Notes: generated by a model from the sequence alone, not told the origin. DNA of 60,710 nucleotides from Cryobacterium sp. (GCF_025463825.1 NZ_JAODBG010000134.1:1-60710); one strand, 5' to 3'. Counted from the stretch's first letter, positions 47,187-57,835 are shown. A program made the numbers and translations.

Positions 47187-50096
47187 TCAGTCCCTGTCGG
47201 TGAGTTGCCAGGCGTCTTCGTCGGAGTCGCCCTCTTCCTCAGCGTACCCTTCGCTCATCTTTGCGACCGGGTCGTCGGCGTAGCGGGGGTCGGGGGCCGC
47301 CTGCTCGTGCGACCGGGACCGCTGGGACTCCTCGAACTGGGTGCGGGCCGTGGCGGCGTGCTGCTCGGCGTCCGAGCCGCGCAGCTTGGCCAGCACGCTG
47401 GGCAGCTGCTCGGCGGTGACGAGCACGTCGCGGGCCTTCGACCCCTCGGACGGGCCGACGATCTCGCGGGACTCGAGCAGGTCCATCAGGCGGCCGGCCT
47501 TGGCGAAGCCCACCCGGAGCTTCCGCTGCAGCATCGAGGTGGAGCCGAACTGGGTGGAGACCACGAGTTCGGCGGCGGCGAGGAGGACTTCGAGGTCATC
47601 GCCGATGTCGGAGTCGATCTCCTTGCGCGGCGTCTCGGCGGAGACGTCGGGCCGGTAGTCGGGCCGGGCCTGCTGGGTGACATGCTTGACGACCTTCTCG
47701 ATCTCGGACTCGTTCACCCAGGCGCCCTGCACGCGGAGCGCCTTGGAGGCGCCCATCGGCAGGAAGAGCGCGTCGCCCTGGCCGATCAGCTTGTCGGCGC
47801 CGGGCTGGTCGAGGATGACCCGGGAGTCGGTGACGCTGGTCACGGCGAACGCCAGCCGGGAGGGCACGTTCGCCTTGATCAGGCCGGTGACGACGTCGAC
47901 GCTGGGGCGCTGGGTGGCCAGCACCAGGTGGATGCCGGAGGCGCGGGCGAGCTGGGTGATGCGCACGATCGAGTCTTCGACGTCGCGCGGGGCGACCATC
48001 ATGAGGTCGGCGAGCTCGTCCACGACCACGAGCAGGTACGGGTAGGGCTTGAGGGTGCGGGCGCTGCCGGCCGGGAGGATGATTTCATCGTTGACGACGG
48101 CCTTGTTGAAGTCGTCGATGTGGCGGAAGCCGAAGCTGGCCAGGTCGTCGTAGCGCATGTCCATCTCTTTCACGACCCACTGCAACGCTTCCGCGGCCTT
48201 CTTGGGGTTCGTGATGATGGGCGTGATGAGGTGCGGCACGCCGGCGTACGCGGCCAGCTCGACCCGCTTGGGGTCGATGAGCACCATCCGGACGTCGCTG
48301 GGCTTGGCGCGCATGAGCAGGCTGGTGATCATCGAGTTGACGAAGCTGGACTTACCTGAGCCGGTGGACCCGGCCACGAGCAGGTGGGGCATCTTGGCGA
48401 GGTTCGCGATGACGAACCCGCCGCCGACATCCTTGCCGACGCCGATGGTCATCGGGTGGGTGCTGTTGGTGGCGGTCGTCGACCGCAGCACGTCACCGAG
48501 GGTGACGATCTCGCGGTCGGTGTTGGGGATCTCAATGCCGATGGCGCTCTTGCCGGGGATCGGCGAGAGGATGCGCACCTCGTTGGAGGCGACGGCATAG
48601 GAGAGGTTCTTGCTCAGCGCGGTGACCCGCTCGACCTTGACGCCCGGGCCCAGTTCGATCTCGTACTGGGTGACGGTGGGGCCGCGAGAGAAGCCGGTGA
48701 CCTTGGCGTCGACGGAGAACTGCCGGAGTACCTCGGTGATGGACTTGACGACTTCGTCGTTGGCAGCGGAGCGGGCCTTGGCGGGCGGACCCGCCGTGAG
48801 GGTGGTGGCGGAGGGCAGCACGTAGGGCAGCGCCGGCTGCTCGCCGAAGCCGATCTCGGTCGCGGAGCGGTCGACGGCTGTGGCGGCCTCGTCGAGGGCA
48901 TCCAGGCCCGCCAGTTCCTCGGTGTGGCCGTCGGGGTCGTCGGCGTGCAGCCCGCTCGCGTGCGGGAGGGCGGCCACCTCGCCGGTGTAGCGCTTGATGG
49001 CTTCCTCGGCCTTGAGCAGGTCTTCGAGCACCTCGGTGCCGTAGTGGTCCTGGTCGCGCGGGGCCGACGGCTTCACCAACTCCAGGGCGGTGTCGAATCC
49101 GCCGACGGCGGCTTCAGGGCCCCGGTTGAGCAGGGTGCTGAGCGGGTCGGCGGCGGGCGGGTCGGCCTCGGTGTAATCGGAGGAGACGGCGCTGGAGAAG
49201 TCCGGGTCTTCCTCGCGCTTGCTGGTGTTGCGGCGCCACCAGGGCAGCACGCCCTCGTCGGTGTCGTCGTCGTGGGCCGGGTCGAGCCCGTCCAGTTCGA
49301 TCTGCTTGGTCTTCTGGGCCTGGATCTGGGCGGTCCGGGCCTCCTTGGCCGCCGCGCGCTCCTCGGCGGCGGGCAGCGGCGCGCCGAACAGCCAGGCGTA
49401 GAGTTCCCGGCTGCGCTCAGTGATCTTGTTCGGCGGAGTCTTGGTGATGATGAACAGGCTGAGGATGAGCAGCAGAATCACGACGATGGCCGCGCCGACC
49501 GTGGTGATCAGGAAGATCAGCGGGGCGGCGATCATCCAGCCGATGACGCCGCCGGACAGGGCGAGCACCTCCACACCCTGGCGGGGCTCCGGTTGCCCGC
49601 CGAAGATGTGGCAGAGCCCGGAAACTGTGACGAGGAGGAGGGACAGTCCGATGCCGATCCGCCCGTTGTCGTGCACCGAGCTGGGATTCCGGAACAACCA
49701 GATGGCGAAGAGCAGCATGATCACCGGAAGCGCGAAGGCCACCCGGCCGAAGAGACCGCCGAAGCTCCAGGCATCGAGGGTCTGCGCGATGGGATCGTTG
49801 ATCAGGAACCATTCGATGACGGCTCCCGCGATGGCGAGGAGGACGAGGAAGAAGGGCAGGCCGTCACGGCGCTCCTCCTTGGAAAGCTGCTCGGGGCCCA
49901 GCGCGCGCGCGGCGCCGCCGGCCACGTGGGCCAGACCCATCCACATGCGCACGCCGATGCCCGGCTTGGTCTCTGCCGCGGGGAACTTCACGGTTTTCTG
50001 GGCGGTGGTGGTGCCGGCCTTGGTGCGCGCGGTCGTTCCGGTGCCGCGCGCAGGTGTGCTGCGGGCACGCCCGGTCGACTTAGTGCTCGTAGCCAT
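47187..50096 (-). CDS. ftsK: DNA translocase FtsK
   Basis: Septal DNA pump that clears and aligns chromosomes for dimer resolution. I start at ATG 50096 (969 residues), because the open frame upstream lacks homology. The N-terminus is basic, then four membrane segments fall at about 65-200. A variable acidic linker follows to ~440, then the RecA-like motor with Walker [12 protein letters not shown] and Walker [13 protein letters not shown]. The C-terminal gamma winged helix ([24 protein letters not shown]) reads KOPS sites. Confidence 0.96.
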   Translation of the reverse strand: MATSTKSTGRARSTPARGTGTTARTKAGTTTAQKTVKFPAAETKPGIGVRMWMGLAHVAGGAARALGPEQLSKEERRDGLPFFLVLLAIAGAVIEWFLINDPIAQTLDAWSFGGLFGRVAFALPVIMLLFAIWLFRNPSSVHDNGRIGIGLSLLLVTVSGLCHIFGGQPEPRQGVEVLALSGGVIGWMIAAPLIFLITTVGAAIVVILLLILSLFIITKTPPNKITERSRELYAWLFGAPLPAAEERAAAKEARTAQIQAQKTKQIELDGLDPAHDDDTDEGVLPWWRRNTSKREEDPDFSSAVSSDYTEADPPAADPLSTLLNRGPEAAVGGFDTALELVKPSAPRDQDHYGTEVLEDLLKAEEAIKRYTGEVAALPHASGLHADDPDGHTEELAGLDALDEAATAVDRSATEIGFGEQPALPYVLPSATTLTAGPPAKARSAANDEVVKSITEVLRQFSVDAKVTGFSRGPTVTQYEIELGPGVKVERVTALSKNLSYAVASNEVRILSPIPGKSAIGIEIPNTDREIVTLGDVLRSTTATNSTHPMTIGVGKDVGGGFVIANLAKMPHLLVAGSTGSGKSSFVNSMITSLLMRAKPSDVRMVLIDPKRVELAAYAGVPHLITPIITNPKKAAEALQWVVKEMDMRYDDLASFGFRHIDDFNKAVVNDEIILPAGSARTLKPYPYLLVVVDELADLMMVAPRDVEDSIVRITQLARASGIHLVLATQRPSVDVVTGLIKANVPSRLAFAVTSVTDSRVILDQPGADKLIGQGDALFLPMGASKALRVQGAWVNESEIEKVVKHVTQQARPDYRPDVSAETPRKEIDSDIGDDLEVLLAAAELVVSTQFGSTSMLQRKLRVGFAKAGRLMDLLESREIVGPSEGSKARDVLVTAEQLPSVLAKLRGSDAEQHAATARTQFEESQRSRSHEQAAPDPRYADDPVAKMSEGYAEEEGDSDEDAWQLTDRD

Positions 50097-50219
50097 GTGC
50101 TCCACGGTACCGCCGCGCGCCGACATCGGCGGGATCCCACGCCCACTTGCTCTTGCACGAGAGCGGTCGGGTGGCTGCTTCGACCGGGTTGACGTGACCA
50201 CACGGCCGCTTTCGCGACA

Positions 50220-51446
50220 TCAGTAGCGGATGGCGTCGATGACCTTGACGCGTACGGCCACCAGGGCGGGCAGCAGGCCGGCGAGGGCGCCGACGCCGGT
50301 GGCGCAGGCCAGGCCGAGCAGCGCGGCCTCGACCGGGAAGGGCGGGAAGTCGGTGACCATTCCCTGGGCGATGAAGCCCTGCACGACCGGGTTGGTGACG
50401 ATGAGAACCGCCCCGATCACCCCGACGACTCCGGCCACGACGGTGGCGACGATGCTCTCCATCATCACGGCGAAGAACACCCGGCCGGCGGTGGCGCCGA
50501 AGCTGCGCCGCACCCCGATTTCGCGGATGCGCTGCTTGAGGGTGACCAGGGCGATGTTGACCAGGCCCAGGGCGCCGAGCAGCAGCACCAGCCCGGCCAC
50601 TCCCCCGACCAGCAGCTTGATCGACGCGAACGGGTCCTCGTTGTAGGCGGCGTAGTCCTGGCGGTTCAGTTGCACGTCGGTCGTCGCGCCGAGGGCGCTC
50701 GTGAAGTCGCGGGTGATGGCGGTGGTGAGGTCGTCGCTGGCTTCCGGCGGCACCCAGAGCTCGTAGTTGGGCACCAGGCCGCCCATCGCGGCCTGCTCGG
50801 GCGGAGTGAGCGCGATCAGGGTGTCTGTGAGCAGGTACATGGCCGGCTCGGTCTCCCAGGTGCTCACCGGGTAGACCCCGGTGACGACCGCCGTGGTGGG
50901 GACGCCGCCGAGCAGGGTGGTGGTGGGGTGGGTGGCCAGGTCCGGCTGGCCGATCCGGTCGTAGAAGATCTGGTTGACCAGCACGGCAGGAGCCAGGCGG
51001 TCGGCGTCGTCGGGGCTGAACCAGGCGCCGTCGGTCAGTTTCACCCGGTGCATGGTGCCGTAGGGCTGGTCGACGCCGATGGCCGTGACGGGGGCGGCGC
51101 CATCCGTGAACTGCACGGTCTGGCTGGAGTAGAGCACCCGGCTGGCGTAGTCGATGCTGTACCGGTCAAGGGTGCTCGTCCACAGGTCCTGCATGACGTC
51201 GGGGTCGACGGGGGTGCCGTCCGGCGTGCCCACGTAGAGCGACAGGGTGGCCGACCGGCCGCCGGAGCGCTCGTTGCCTTCCACGATGGACTGCTGGGCG
51301 ACCGCGCCGAGGCCGACGACGGTGGTGATCGCGCACACCGCGACGGCCACGCCGATGAGAGAGAGCATCACCCGGGTCTTGTGGATGCGCAGTTCCTGCC
51401 ACGCTTCGACGAAGGACCCGACGATGTTGCTGAACAGCCGGTTCAT
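50220..51446 (-). CDS. ABC transporter permease, MacB/FtsX family
   Basis: A 408-residue permease with one N-terminal membrane segment (~25-48). A ~230-residue extracytoplasmic MacB-type domain follows, then three membrane segments near the C-terminus (FtsX domain, including the GVRRSFGATAGRVF coupling region). It overlaps the ATPase gene by 4 bases. Such mechanotransmission systems export peptides, antibiotics or lipids; no substrate can be read here. Confidence 0.88.
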   Translation of the reverse strand: MNRLFSNIVGSFVEAWQELRIHKTRVMLSLIGVAVAVCAITTVVGLGAVAQQSIVEGNERSGGRSATLSLYVGTPDGTPVDPDVMQDLWTSTLDRYSIDYASRVLYSSQTVQFTDGAAPVTAIGVDQPYGTMHRVKLTDGAWFSPDDADRLAPAVLVNQIFYDRIGQPDLATHPTTTLLGGVPTTAVVTGVYPVSTWETEPAMYLLTDTLIALTPPEQAAMGGLVPNYELWVPPEASDDLTTAITRDFTSALGATTDVQLNRQDYAAYNEDPFASIKLLVGGVAGLVLLLGALGLVNIALVTLKQRIREIGVRRSFGATAGRVFFAVMMESIVATVVAGVVGVIGAVLIVTNPVVQGFIAQGMVTDFPPFPVEAALLGLACATGVGALAGLLPALVAVRVKVIDAIRY

Positions 51447-52177
51447 GCGGGCACCGCCGCGAGGGCGCCGGAGTGCGCATCCGGCTCCGCTGACGTGTCG
51501 GTGACGGTGAGCACGCCGTGGTCCAGACGCAGGTGCCGGGTGGCCAGGGCGGCGATGGCGGGGTCGTGGGTGATGGTGATCAGGGCGGCGCCGGAGCCGG
51601 CGGCCACCTCGTCGAGGAGCGCCATCACGTCGGCGCCGGTCTCCAGGTCGAGCGCGCCGGTGGGTTCGTCGGCGAGGATCAGCCGCGGGCCGCGCACGAG
51701 TGAGCGGGCGATCGCCACCCGCTGCTGCTCGCCGCCGGAGAGTTTGTCGGGCATGGCGCCCAGCCGGTGGCCGAGGCCGACCCGGTCGAGCATCTCGGTG
51801 GCGATCCGGGCACGCTGCCAGAACTGCTTGCCCTGCGCATAGAGCAACGGGGTCATCACGTTCTCCAGGGCGGTGCGGCCCTGCAGCAGGTTGAACTGCT
51901 GGAAGATGAAGCCGACGTCGCGGCCCCTGACCCGGTCCCGCTCTCCCGAAGAGAAGGACCGCACCGGGCGACCGTCGAATTCGAGGTCACCGCTGGTCGG
52001 GTTGTCGAGCAGGCCGAGCAGGTTCAGCAGGGTGGACTTGCCGGATCCGCTGCGCCCGACGATGGAGACCCGGTCTCCCACGGCCACGTCGAGGTCGACG
52101 CCGCTGAGGATGGTCAGCGGTGGTGCGTCGACGAGCTGCACGGTGCGGGTCACTCCCGCCAGGTGCAGCAGGGTCAC
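51443..52177 (-). CDS. ABC transporter ATP-binding protein, MacB/LolD family
   Basis: A 244-residue ATPase with Walker A GRSGSGKST, signature LSGGEQQRV, Walker B LILADEPTG and switch His in TITHDPA. The MacB/LolD class is shown by the DRVRGRDVGFIFQQFNLL segment. It overlaps both neighbours by 4 bases, so adaptor, ATPase and permease form one operon. Confidence 0.92.
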   Translation of the reverse strand: MTLLHLAGVTRTVQLVDAPPLTILSGVDLDVAVGDRVSIVGRSGSGKSTLLNLLGLLDNPTSGDLEFDGRPVRSFSSGERDRVRGRDVGFIFQQFNLLQGRTALENVMTPLLYAQGKQFWQRARIATEMLDRVGLGHRLGAMPDKLSGGEQQRVAIARSLVRGPRLILADEPTGALDLETGADVMALLDEVAAGSGAALITITHDPAIAALATRHLRLDHGVLTVTDTSAEPDAHSGALAAVPA

Positions 52178-53223
52178 TGGATCATCACCCCCGAGCCGTC
52201 ACAGACCGTGCTGCCGTCCGGCATGGTGGTGCAGCCGGCCATGGCGGGATCGACGGCGCCGGGGACGAACTGGTTGATCAGGTCGCCTTCCGCGAGGCCG
52301 TCGACGACCTGCACCGAGGTGCCGTCGTTCATGCCGAGGGTGACCGGGCGTTCTTCGGTCGTGCCGTCTTCGAGCGCGAACCAGACGACGCCGGTCTCCG
52401 CGGAGCCCTTCACGGCCGTGGTCGGTACGACGAGGACGTTCTCGGCCTTACCACCGGCGATGGTGATCTGGGCGGCCAGGCCGGGGAACACGGTAACCTC
52501 GGCGGGGATGGCGCAGCTGACGGTGGTGCCGGTGCCCCCGGGCGCCGCGCCGGTGTCGGCGCCGGCGGCGTCGGCATCCGCACCGGCCAGCGGGGTGCTG
52601 ATACTAAGGCCCGTGCAGGTGAACGGCGCCGGGCCGTTGGTGATGGTGATGGAGGCTTCGGTGGGCTGGGTGACCAGGCGGTACTGCTGTTCGGGGCTGA
52701 GCGAGCCACTTACCGAATAGGTCGGCGGTGCCACCTGGCCGGTGATGTCTCCGATCGCGACGGATTGGCCGTGGATGACGGTGAGCGCGCTCAGCACACC
52801 GTCGGCGGGAGCGAACACCTTCTCGAAGCTGATCGCGGGCTTGGGCTGGGTGATGGTGACCAGCCCGGTCGCGTCCGTCGTCTCGACGGGGTCGAGGATG
52901 GTTTCGACTTTGATGTCGTAGATCTTGTCACCGGCGGTGACGGTCTGGCCGGCGGCGAAGAAGATCTCGTCGACGGTGCCGATGGCCACCGCCTTGACCG
53001 GCACGGCGGCGTCCGGGGACACCGTGCCCGGCAGGGTGACATCGTTCGTGATGGTGCCCAGCGCCACGGGGACCTGCGGTTCCACGACCTGCCCCGTCGG
53101 CTGCGCCGGGTCCTGGGCCTCGGCCGTGTCGGCGAAGAAGGCCAGCTTCACCAACGCGACGGCGATGGCCGCGATGACCAGCAGGCGGAGAATGGGAAAG
53201 ACCCATTTGCGCATTACGTTCAC
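52174..53223 (-). CDS. periplasmic-adaptor-like (MacA/HlyD-type) membrane protein
   Basis: Adaptor of the ABC system. A membrane anchor lies at about residues 6-28 (FPILRLLVIAAIAVALV), followed by a biotinyl-lipoyl-like segment (FAPADGVLSALTVIHGQSVAIGD) and the C-terminal barrel with VVPTTAVKGSAETG. In Gram-positives such proteins reach into the wall. I start at GTG 53223 because GGGGGA stands 5 bases upstream; ATG 53214 is the alternative. The middle shows a disordered Ala/Gly/Asp stretch. Confidence 0.8.
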   Translation of the reverse strand: MNVMRKWVFPILRLLVIAAIAVALVKLAFFADTAEAQDPAQPTGQVVEPQVPVALGTITNDVTLPGTVSPDAAVPVKAVAIGTVDEIFFAAGQTVTAGDKIYDIKVETILDPVETTDATGLVTITQPKPAISFEKVFAPADGVLSALTVIHGQSVAIGDITGQVAPPTYSVSGSLSPEQQYRLVTQPTEASITITNGPAPFTCTGLSISTPLAGADADAAGADTGAAPGGTGTTVSCAIPAEVTVFPGLAAQITIAGGKAENVLVVPTTAVKGSAETGVVWFALEDGTTEERPVTLGMNDGTSVQVVDGLAEGDLINQFVPGAVDPAMAGCTTMPDGSTVCDGSGVMIQ

Positions 53224-53371
53224 TGATTCCCCCAGTTTTCGGTCGGCGTCCGTGACGCCGGCTGGCTCGAGCCTAGGGCCAGCGGCGAGCCGCCGGAACC
53301 CGGAACGCACCGATCCGGGGGAAGATCAGCCTGAAGGATGACCCCCCATTTCGGGCGGCCGGGAACGAGAA

Positions 53372-53402
53372 CGCCCCCGGCGCCGTGAGGCGGCCGGGGG
53401 CG
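53372..53402 (-). terminator. terminator of RNase J gene
   Basis: CGCCCCCGGC (53372-53381) and GCCGGGGGCG (53393-53402) form a perfect 10-bp stem with an 11-base loop, 22 bases after the RNase J stop. Confidence 0.65.
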
Positions 53403-53424
53403 GACGGATTCGGTGCGGGACCGG

Positions 53425-55101
53425 TTACGCCTCGATGATCATCGGGACGATCATCGGACGACGGCGGAACGACGCCTGCACCCAGCGGCCGACGGTGCGG
53501 CGCACGACCTGAGTGAGCGCGTACGTGTCGTGGCTGCCGTTCTGGGCGGCCTCGATCAGGGCGGCTTCGATCTTGGGCCGGACGGAGTCGAAGACCGAGT
53601 CGTCTTCGGCGAAGCCCTTGGCGTGGATTTCCGGGCCGACGATGATCTTGCCGGTGGACTTGTCGACCACGACGATGATCGAGATGAAGCCTTCCTCCGA
53701 CAGGGTGCGGCGGTCGGTGAGGTCGGCTTCGGTGATCTCGCCCACGGTGGAGCCATCCACGTAGACGTAGCCGAGGTCGAGCTGGCCGACCTTCTTGACG
53801 TCACCGTTGCGGAGGTCCAGCACGGTGCCGTCTTCGGCGAGGATGGCCCGTTCGACGGGGACACCACTCTGCACGGCGAGTTTGGCGTTGGCCACCAGGT
53901 GGCGGTATTCGCCGTGCACGGGCAGCACGTTCTTCGGGCGGAGCACGTTGTACACGTAGAGCAGTTCGCCGGCGGCGGCGTGTCCGGAGACGTGCACCTT
54001 GGCGTTGCCCTTGTGCACGACGTTGGCGCCGAGCTTGGTGAGGCCGTCGATGATGCGGTAGACCGCATTTTCGTTGCCGGGGATCAGGCTGGACGCGAGG
54101 ATCACGGTGTCGCCGGGGCCGACCTCGATCTGATGCTCCATGTTGACGATGCGACTGAGGACGGCCATCGGCTCGCCCTGCGAACCGGTGGACATGTAGA
54201 CGATCTTGTTGTCCGGGATGTTGCCGGCCTTCTTGAAGTCGATGAGCACACCGTCGGGCACCTTGAGGTAACCGAGGTCGGCGGCGATGGTCATGTTGCG
54301 CACCATCGACCGGCCGAGCAGGGCCACGCGGCGGCCGTTGGCGTGCGCGGCGTCGAGAACCTGCTGCACGCGGTGCACGTGGCTGGAGAAGCTGGCGATG
54401 ACCACCCGGCGCGGGGCCCGGGCGATGACATCTTCCAGGACCGGGCCGATGGCGCGCTCGGACGGGGTGAACCCGGGAACGTCGGCGTTGGTGGAGTCGA
54501 CCAGGAACAGGTCGATGCCCTCCTCGCCGAGGCGGGCGAAGTCGCGAAGGTCCGTGATGCGGTTGTCCAGCGGCAGCTGGTCCATCTTGAAGTCACCGGT
54601 GTGCAGCACGCTGCCACCCTCGGTCTTGATGGCGACGGCCAGCGCATCCGGGATGGAGTGGTTGACCGCGACGAATTCGAGGTTGAACGGGCCGAGGCGT
54701 TCCTTCTGGCCCTCCTTCACCTGAAGGGTGTAGGGGGTGATGCGGTGTTCCTTGAGCTTGGCCTCGATGAACGCCAGCGTCAGGCCGGAGCCGATCAGCG
54801 GGATGTCCTGGCGCAGCTTCAGCAGGTACGGGACGGCGCCGATGTGGTCTTCGTGACCGTGCGTGAGCACAACGCCCACGATGTCCTTGAGGCGGTCCTT
54901 GATCGGGCTGAAGTCGGGCAGGATCAGGTCGACACCGGGCTGGTGCTCTTCGGGGAACAGCACACCGCAGTCGACGATCAGGATTTTTCCGTTGATCTCG
55001 AAGGTGGTCATATTCCGCCCGATTTCGCCGAGTCCGCCGATGGGCGTGACGCGGAGAGTCCCCTTGGGGAGCGCGGGCGGTGCGTATACGTCGTTGGGCA
55101 T
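53425..55101 (-). CDS. rnj: ribonuclease J
   Basis: Beta-CASP metallo-beta-lactamase nuclease with 5'-exo and endo activity in mRNA decay and rRNA maturation. The 558 residues have the metal motif THGHEDHIGAVP (~80-90), the later HTGDFK, the beta-CASP region with YMSTGSQGEPMAVLSR, and VHVSGHAAAGEL near residue 385. AGGAGGG precedes the ATG. It follows dapA by 78 bases. Confidence 0.95.
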   Translation of the reverse strand: MPNDVYAPPALPKGTLRVTPIGGLGEIGRNMTTFEINGKILIVDCGVLFPEEHQPGVDLILPDFSPIKDRLKDIVGVVLTHGHEDHIGAVPYLLKLRQDIPLIGSGLTLAFIEAKLKEHRITPYTLQVKEGQKERLGPFNLEFVAVNHSIPDALAVAIKTEGGSVLHTGDFKMDQLPLDNRITDLRDFARLGEEGIDLFLVDSTNADVPGFTPSERAIGPVLEDVIARAPRRVVIASFSSHVHRVQQVLDAAHANGRRVALLGRSMVRNMTIAADLGYLKVPDGVLIDFKKAGNIPDNKIVYMSTGSQGEPMAVLSRIVNMEHQIEVGPGDTVILASSLIPGNENAVYRIIDGLTKLGANVVHKGNAKVHVSGHAAAGELLYVYNVLRPKNVLPVHGEYRHLVANAKLAVQSGVPVERAILAEDGTVLDLRNGDVKKVGQLDLGYVYVDGSTVGEITEADLTDRRTLSEEGFISIIVVVDKSTGKIIVGPEIHAKGFAEDDSVFDSVRPKIEAALIEAAQNGSHDTYALTQVVRRTVGRWVQASFRRRPMIVPMIIEA

Positions 55102-55179
55102 AAGCCCTCCTATTGTGGAATTAGTCGTGCTGTGGAGTTGGTGATGCGTTTTTCTTGAAGCGTCTGGCGCGTGCAGGTG

Positions 55180-56157
55180 CTAGCGCGTGGTGCCGGCGAC
55201 CTTGGGCAGTGCGCCGCCGGCGGCGGCGTTGCGGTCGGGCCGGAAGTTGCTGAAGTCGACGCCGGGGATGTTGCGGACCAGGTCGATCTCGTCTTCGATC
55301 ATGGCCGCCTCGGACTCCTCCGGGCCGACGAGCGGCAGCCGCACGCGGGGACTGGAGATGCGGCCAAGGCCGTGCAGGATGTACTTGGCCGCGACGGTGC
55401 CGGGAACGTGGGTCATCACGGCGCGCACCAGCGGTTCGAGCTGCTGGTGGGCCAGGGTCGCGGTCTTCAGGTCGCCGGCGTTGACCGCGTCGACCATCTG
55501 CCGGTAGGGCTTCGCCGCGATGTTCGCGGTGACGCCGATCAGGCCGGTCGCGCCGATCGACAGGTGCGGCAGCACGTTGGGGTCGTCGCCGGAGAAGTAG
55601 AGCAGGTCGGTCTGGTTGAGGACCCGGCTGACCTGGGCAAGATCGCCCTTGGCGTCCTTGACCGCGAGAATGTTGGGGTGCTTCGCCGCCCGCAGAATGG
55701 TCTCGTAATTGATCGGGATGCCCGTGCGCCCCGGGATGTCGTACAGGATGACCGGCAGGTCCGTGGCATCCGCGATCATCCGGAAGTGCGTGAGCACGCC
55801 GGCCTGGGTCGGCTTGTTGTAGTACGGGGTGACGATCATGTTGCCGTCGGCGCCGGCCTTCTCGCTCTGCCGGGCGAGCTGCATGGCGTGGGCGGTCTCG
55901 TTGGAGCCACCGCCGGTGATGATCTTGGCCCGGCCCGCAGCGACGTCCTTGCCCACTTCGACCAGGCGGAGCTTCTCCGGGTCGGTGAGAGTGGAGGTTT
56001 CCCCGGTGGTGCCGGTGACGACGATGCCGTCCGCCCCCGCGGTGATGACGTCGTCGATGTGCTTCTCCACACCGGCCCAGTCGACCTCGCCATCTGCCGT
56101 GAATGGTGTCACCAGGGCGACGAGGACCTGCCCGAACGGGTTGAAAGGAGTAGACAC
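55180..56157 (-). CDS. dapA: 4-hydroxy-tetrahydrodipicolinate synthase
   Basis: First committed enzyme of the DAP/lysine path, joining pyruvate and aspartate semialdehyde. The 325-residue barrel has GTTGETSTL (substrate site), the catalytic Tyr in LYDIPGRTGI, and the Schiff-base Lys in ILAVKDAKGDL. Starts at GTG with TACCCT 7 bases upstream. Its partner dapF is elsewhere in the window. Confidence 0.95.
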   Translation of the reverse strand: MSTPFNPFGQVLVALVTPFTADGEVDWAGVEKHIDDVITAGADGIVVTGTTGETSTLTDPEKLRLVEVGKDVAAGRAKIITGGGSNETAHAMQLARQSEKAGADGNMIVTPYYNKPTQAGVLTHFRMIADATDLPVILYDIPGRTGIPINYETILRAAKHPNILAVKDAKGDLAQVSRVLNQTDLLYFSGDDPNVLPHLSIGATGLIGVTANIAAKPYRQMVDAVNAGDLKTATLAHQQLEPLVRAVMTHVPGTVAAKYILHGLGRISSPRVRLPLVGPEESEAAMIEDEIDLVRNIPGVDFSNFRPDRNAAAGGALPKVAGTTR

Positions 56158-56324
56158 GTTTTACAGGGTATCGTCTGGAACGCCCTCCCGTGCCCCGTGC
56201 GCGCTTCCCGCGCGCGTCTTCGGGCGGTGCCGCTGCGGTTCCAGGCTCCGGTCCCGGGGGCGATCGGTTGTCATTCGCCGTCACAGACCGCATCGGCGGG
56301 CGGCCGTCGCGTAATCTCGCGTGC

Positions 56325-56765
56325 ATGCATCCAGCCGCCGCGCTTCTCGTGATCGTGCTGCTGGTCGCGGGTGCGAGCGCGCTGGGGCTGCTCTGGCGCC
56401 GCCGGCAGGGCCGGCTCACGGCAGGGTCGGGCCTGGGCGCCGCCGAGCAGGTGAGCGCCGCCCAGCTCGGCAGCGACGAACCGCTCGGGCGGCAGGCCAC
56501 GCTCCTGCAGTTCTCCACCGAGTTCTGTTCCCGCTGCCCCGGCACGGCGGTGCTGCTGCGCACCATCGCGGATGCCCGGTCCGGCGTGAGCCACCTGGAC
56601 GTGGACCTCACGCACCGGGCCGACCTGGCACGACGGTTCAACATCCTGCAGACGCCCACCACGCTCGTGCTCGACGGCGCCGGCCGGGTGCGGGCCAGGG
56701 TCGGCGGCGTGCCGAACCGGGCCGCGCTGCACGCGCACCTCGACGACCTCGCCCGCACCCCCTAA
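56325..56765 (+). CDS. membrane-anchored thioredoxin-like protein
   Basis: A 146-residue protein with one N-terminal membrane segment (about 5-25) and a thioredoxin fold outside it. The redox motif is CSRC in FSTEFCSRCPGT, and the cis-Pro loop is QTPTT. ATG 56325 is supported by TAATCT 7 bases upstream; a longer frame starts inside the dapA promoter. It stands 27 bases before a DUF4395 gene, and the pair is common in actinobacteria. Electron transfer across the membrane is inferred. Confidence 0.82.
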   Translation: MHPAAALLVIVLLVAGASALGLLWRRRQGRLTAGSGLGAAEQVSAAQLGSDEPLGRQATLLQFSTEFCSRCPGTAVLLRTIADARSGVSHLDVDLTHRADLARRFNILQTPTTLVLDGAGRVRARVGGVPNRAALHAHLDDLARTP

Positions 56766-56792
56766 CCCCAGCACCCGAAAGGCCAGGACCCG

Positions 56793-57278
56793 ATGACCCA
56801 GCCACCCGCCTCCGCCCCGACGCCGGCCGGCATCGACCCGCGCGGTCCCCGCTTCGGGGCGTTGATCACCGCCGTCGTGCTGCTCGTGGTGATCTTCCTC
56901 GCCCTGGTGGGCGCGTCGGCCGCGGCACTCGGGCTGCTCGCCGCGCAGACCCTGGTGTTCGCCTGGGGCGCCTTCGCGGGCATTGCCCGGCATCCGTACG
57001 GGCTGCTGTACAAGGCCGTGCTGCGCCCGAGGCTGGGTGCGCCGGCGGCGCTGGAAGAGCCGGCACCGCCCACCTTCGCCCAGGGTGTCGGCCTCCTCGT
57101 CGCGCTGACCGGGGTGGTCCTGGGGCTGGCCGGCGTGAGCGCCGGGGTGTCGATCGCTGCCGCTGCCGCGTTCGTGGCCGCGTTCCTGAACGCGGTGTTC
57201 GACTACTGCCTGGGCTGCCAGCTGTACCTGCTCCTGGTCCGGGCGCGCATCCTCGGTCGCGGGCCGGCCTCCGCGTAA
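56793..57278 (+). CDS. DUF4395 membrane protein
   Basis: A 161-residue integral membrane protein with four hydrophobic segments, starting from GIDPRGPRFGALITAVVLL. A CxxC-like pair (CLGC in DYCLGCQLY) at the last segment is the DUF4395 hallmark. Next to a thioredoxin-like partner, it may pass electrons. The link is inferred. Confidence 0.8.
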   Translation: MTQPPASAPTPAGIDPRGPRFGALITAVVLLVVIFLALVGASAAALGLLAAQTLVFAWGAFAGIARHPYGLLYKAVLRPRLGAPAALEEPAPPTFAQGVGLLVALTGVVLGLAGVSAGVSIAAAAAFVAAFLNAVFDYCLGCQLYLLLVRARILGRGPASA

Positions 57279-57392
57279 CGCGGCGGATGCGTCGCCGGCC
57301 GGGTTCGACCTCCGCGCATCGGCCGCGAATACCCTGGGAGCGACCCAGGCCCGCCGGTTAGGCTGGTGCTCCACTTTCCAGGAGGTAACACC

Positions 57393-57818
57393 ATGGCCCT
57401 GACCAGCGAAGCAACCACCGTATGGACCGGCGACCTGATGACCGGGTCCGGCACCGTGACGCTCGATTCCTCGCACGCCGGCTCGTTTCCGGTGAACTGG
57501 AAGGCCCGCGCCGAAGGCACCGCGAACACGACCAACCCGGAGGAGCTGCTCGGCGCTGCCCACGCATCCTGCTTCTCGATGGCGCTGGCCGGCATCCTCG
57601 CCGGCGCCGGGCACACTCCCACCAGCATCCAGACCACCGCGGCCGTGACCTTCGTCGCTGGCACCGGGGTGACGGGCAGCCACCTGCTGGTCAGCGCGAG
57701 CGTCCCGGGCATCACCGAGGACGAGTTCGAGGCCTTCGCCGAGGACGCCAAGGTGAACTGCCCGATCTCGCAGGCGTTGACCGGCATCCCGATCACCATC
57801 GAAGCCGAGCTGGCCTAA
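57393..57818 (+). CDS. osmC: OsmC family peroxiredoxin
   Basis: Reduces organic hydroperoxides. The 141 residues have the OsmC pattern: first cysteine in AAHASCFSMAL and second in VNCPISQAL, with NPEELLGAAHA before it. ATG 57393 follows AGGAGG by 8 bases. Start and length fit OsmC rather than Ohr, but the two are close. Confidence 0.9.
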   Translation: MALTSEATTVWTGDLMTGSGTVTLDSSHAGSFPVNWKARAEGTANTTNPEELLGAAHASCFSMALAGILAGAGHTPTSIQTTAAVTFVAGTGVTGSHLLVSASVPGITEDEFEAFAEDAKVNCPISQALTGIPITIEAELA

Positions 57819-57835
57819 GCGGAGCCGGCCACACC

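Noticed and set aside
57279..57392. tRNA-like GGTTCGA motif near 57300
   Set aside because: No acceptor stem or cloverleaf can be drawn around it.
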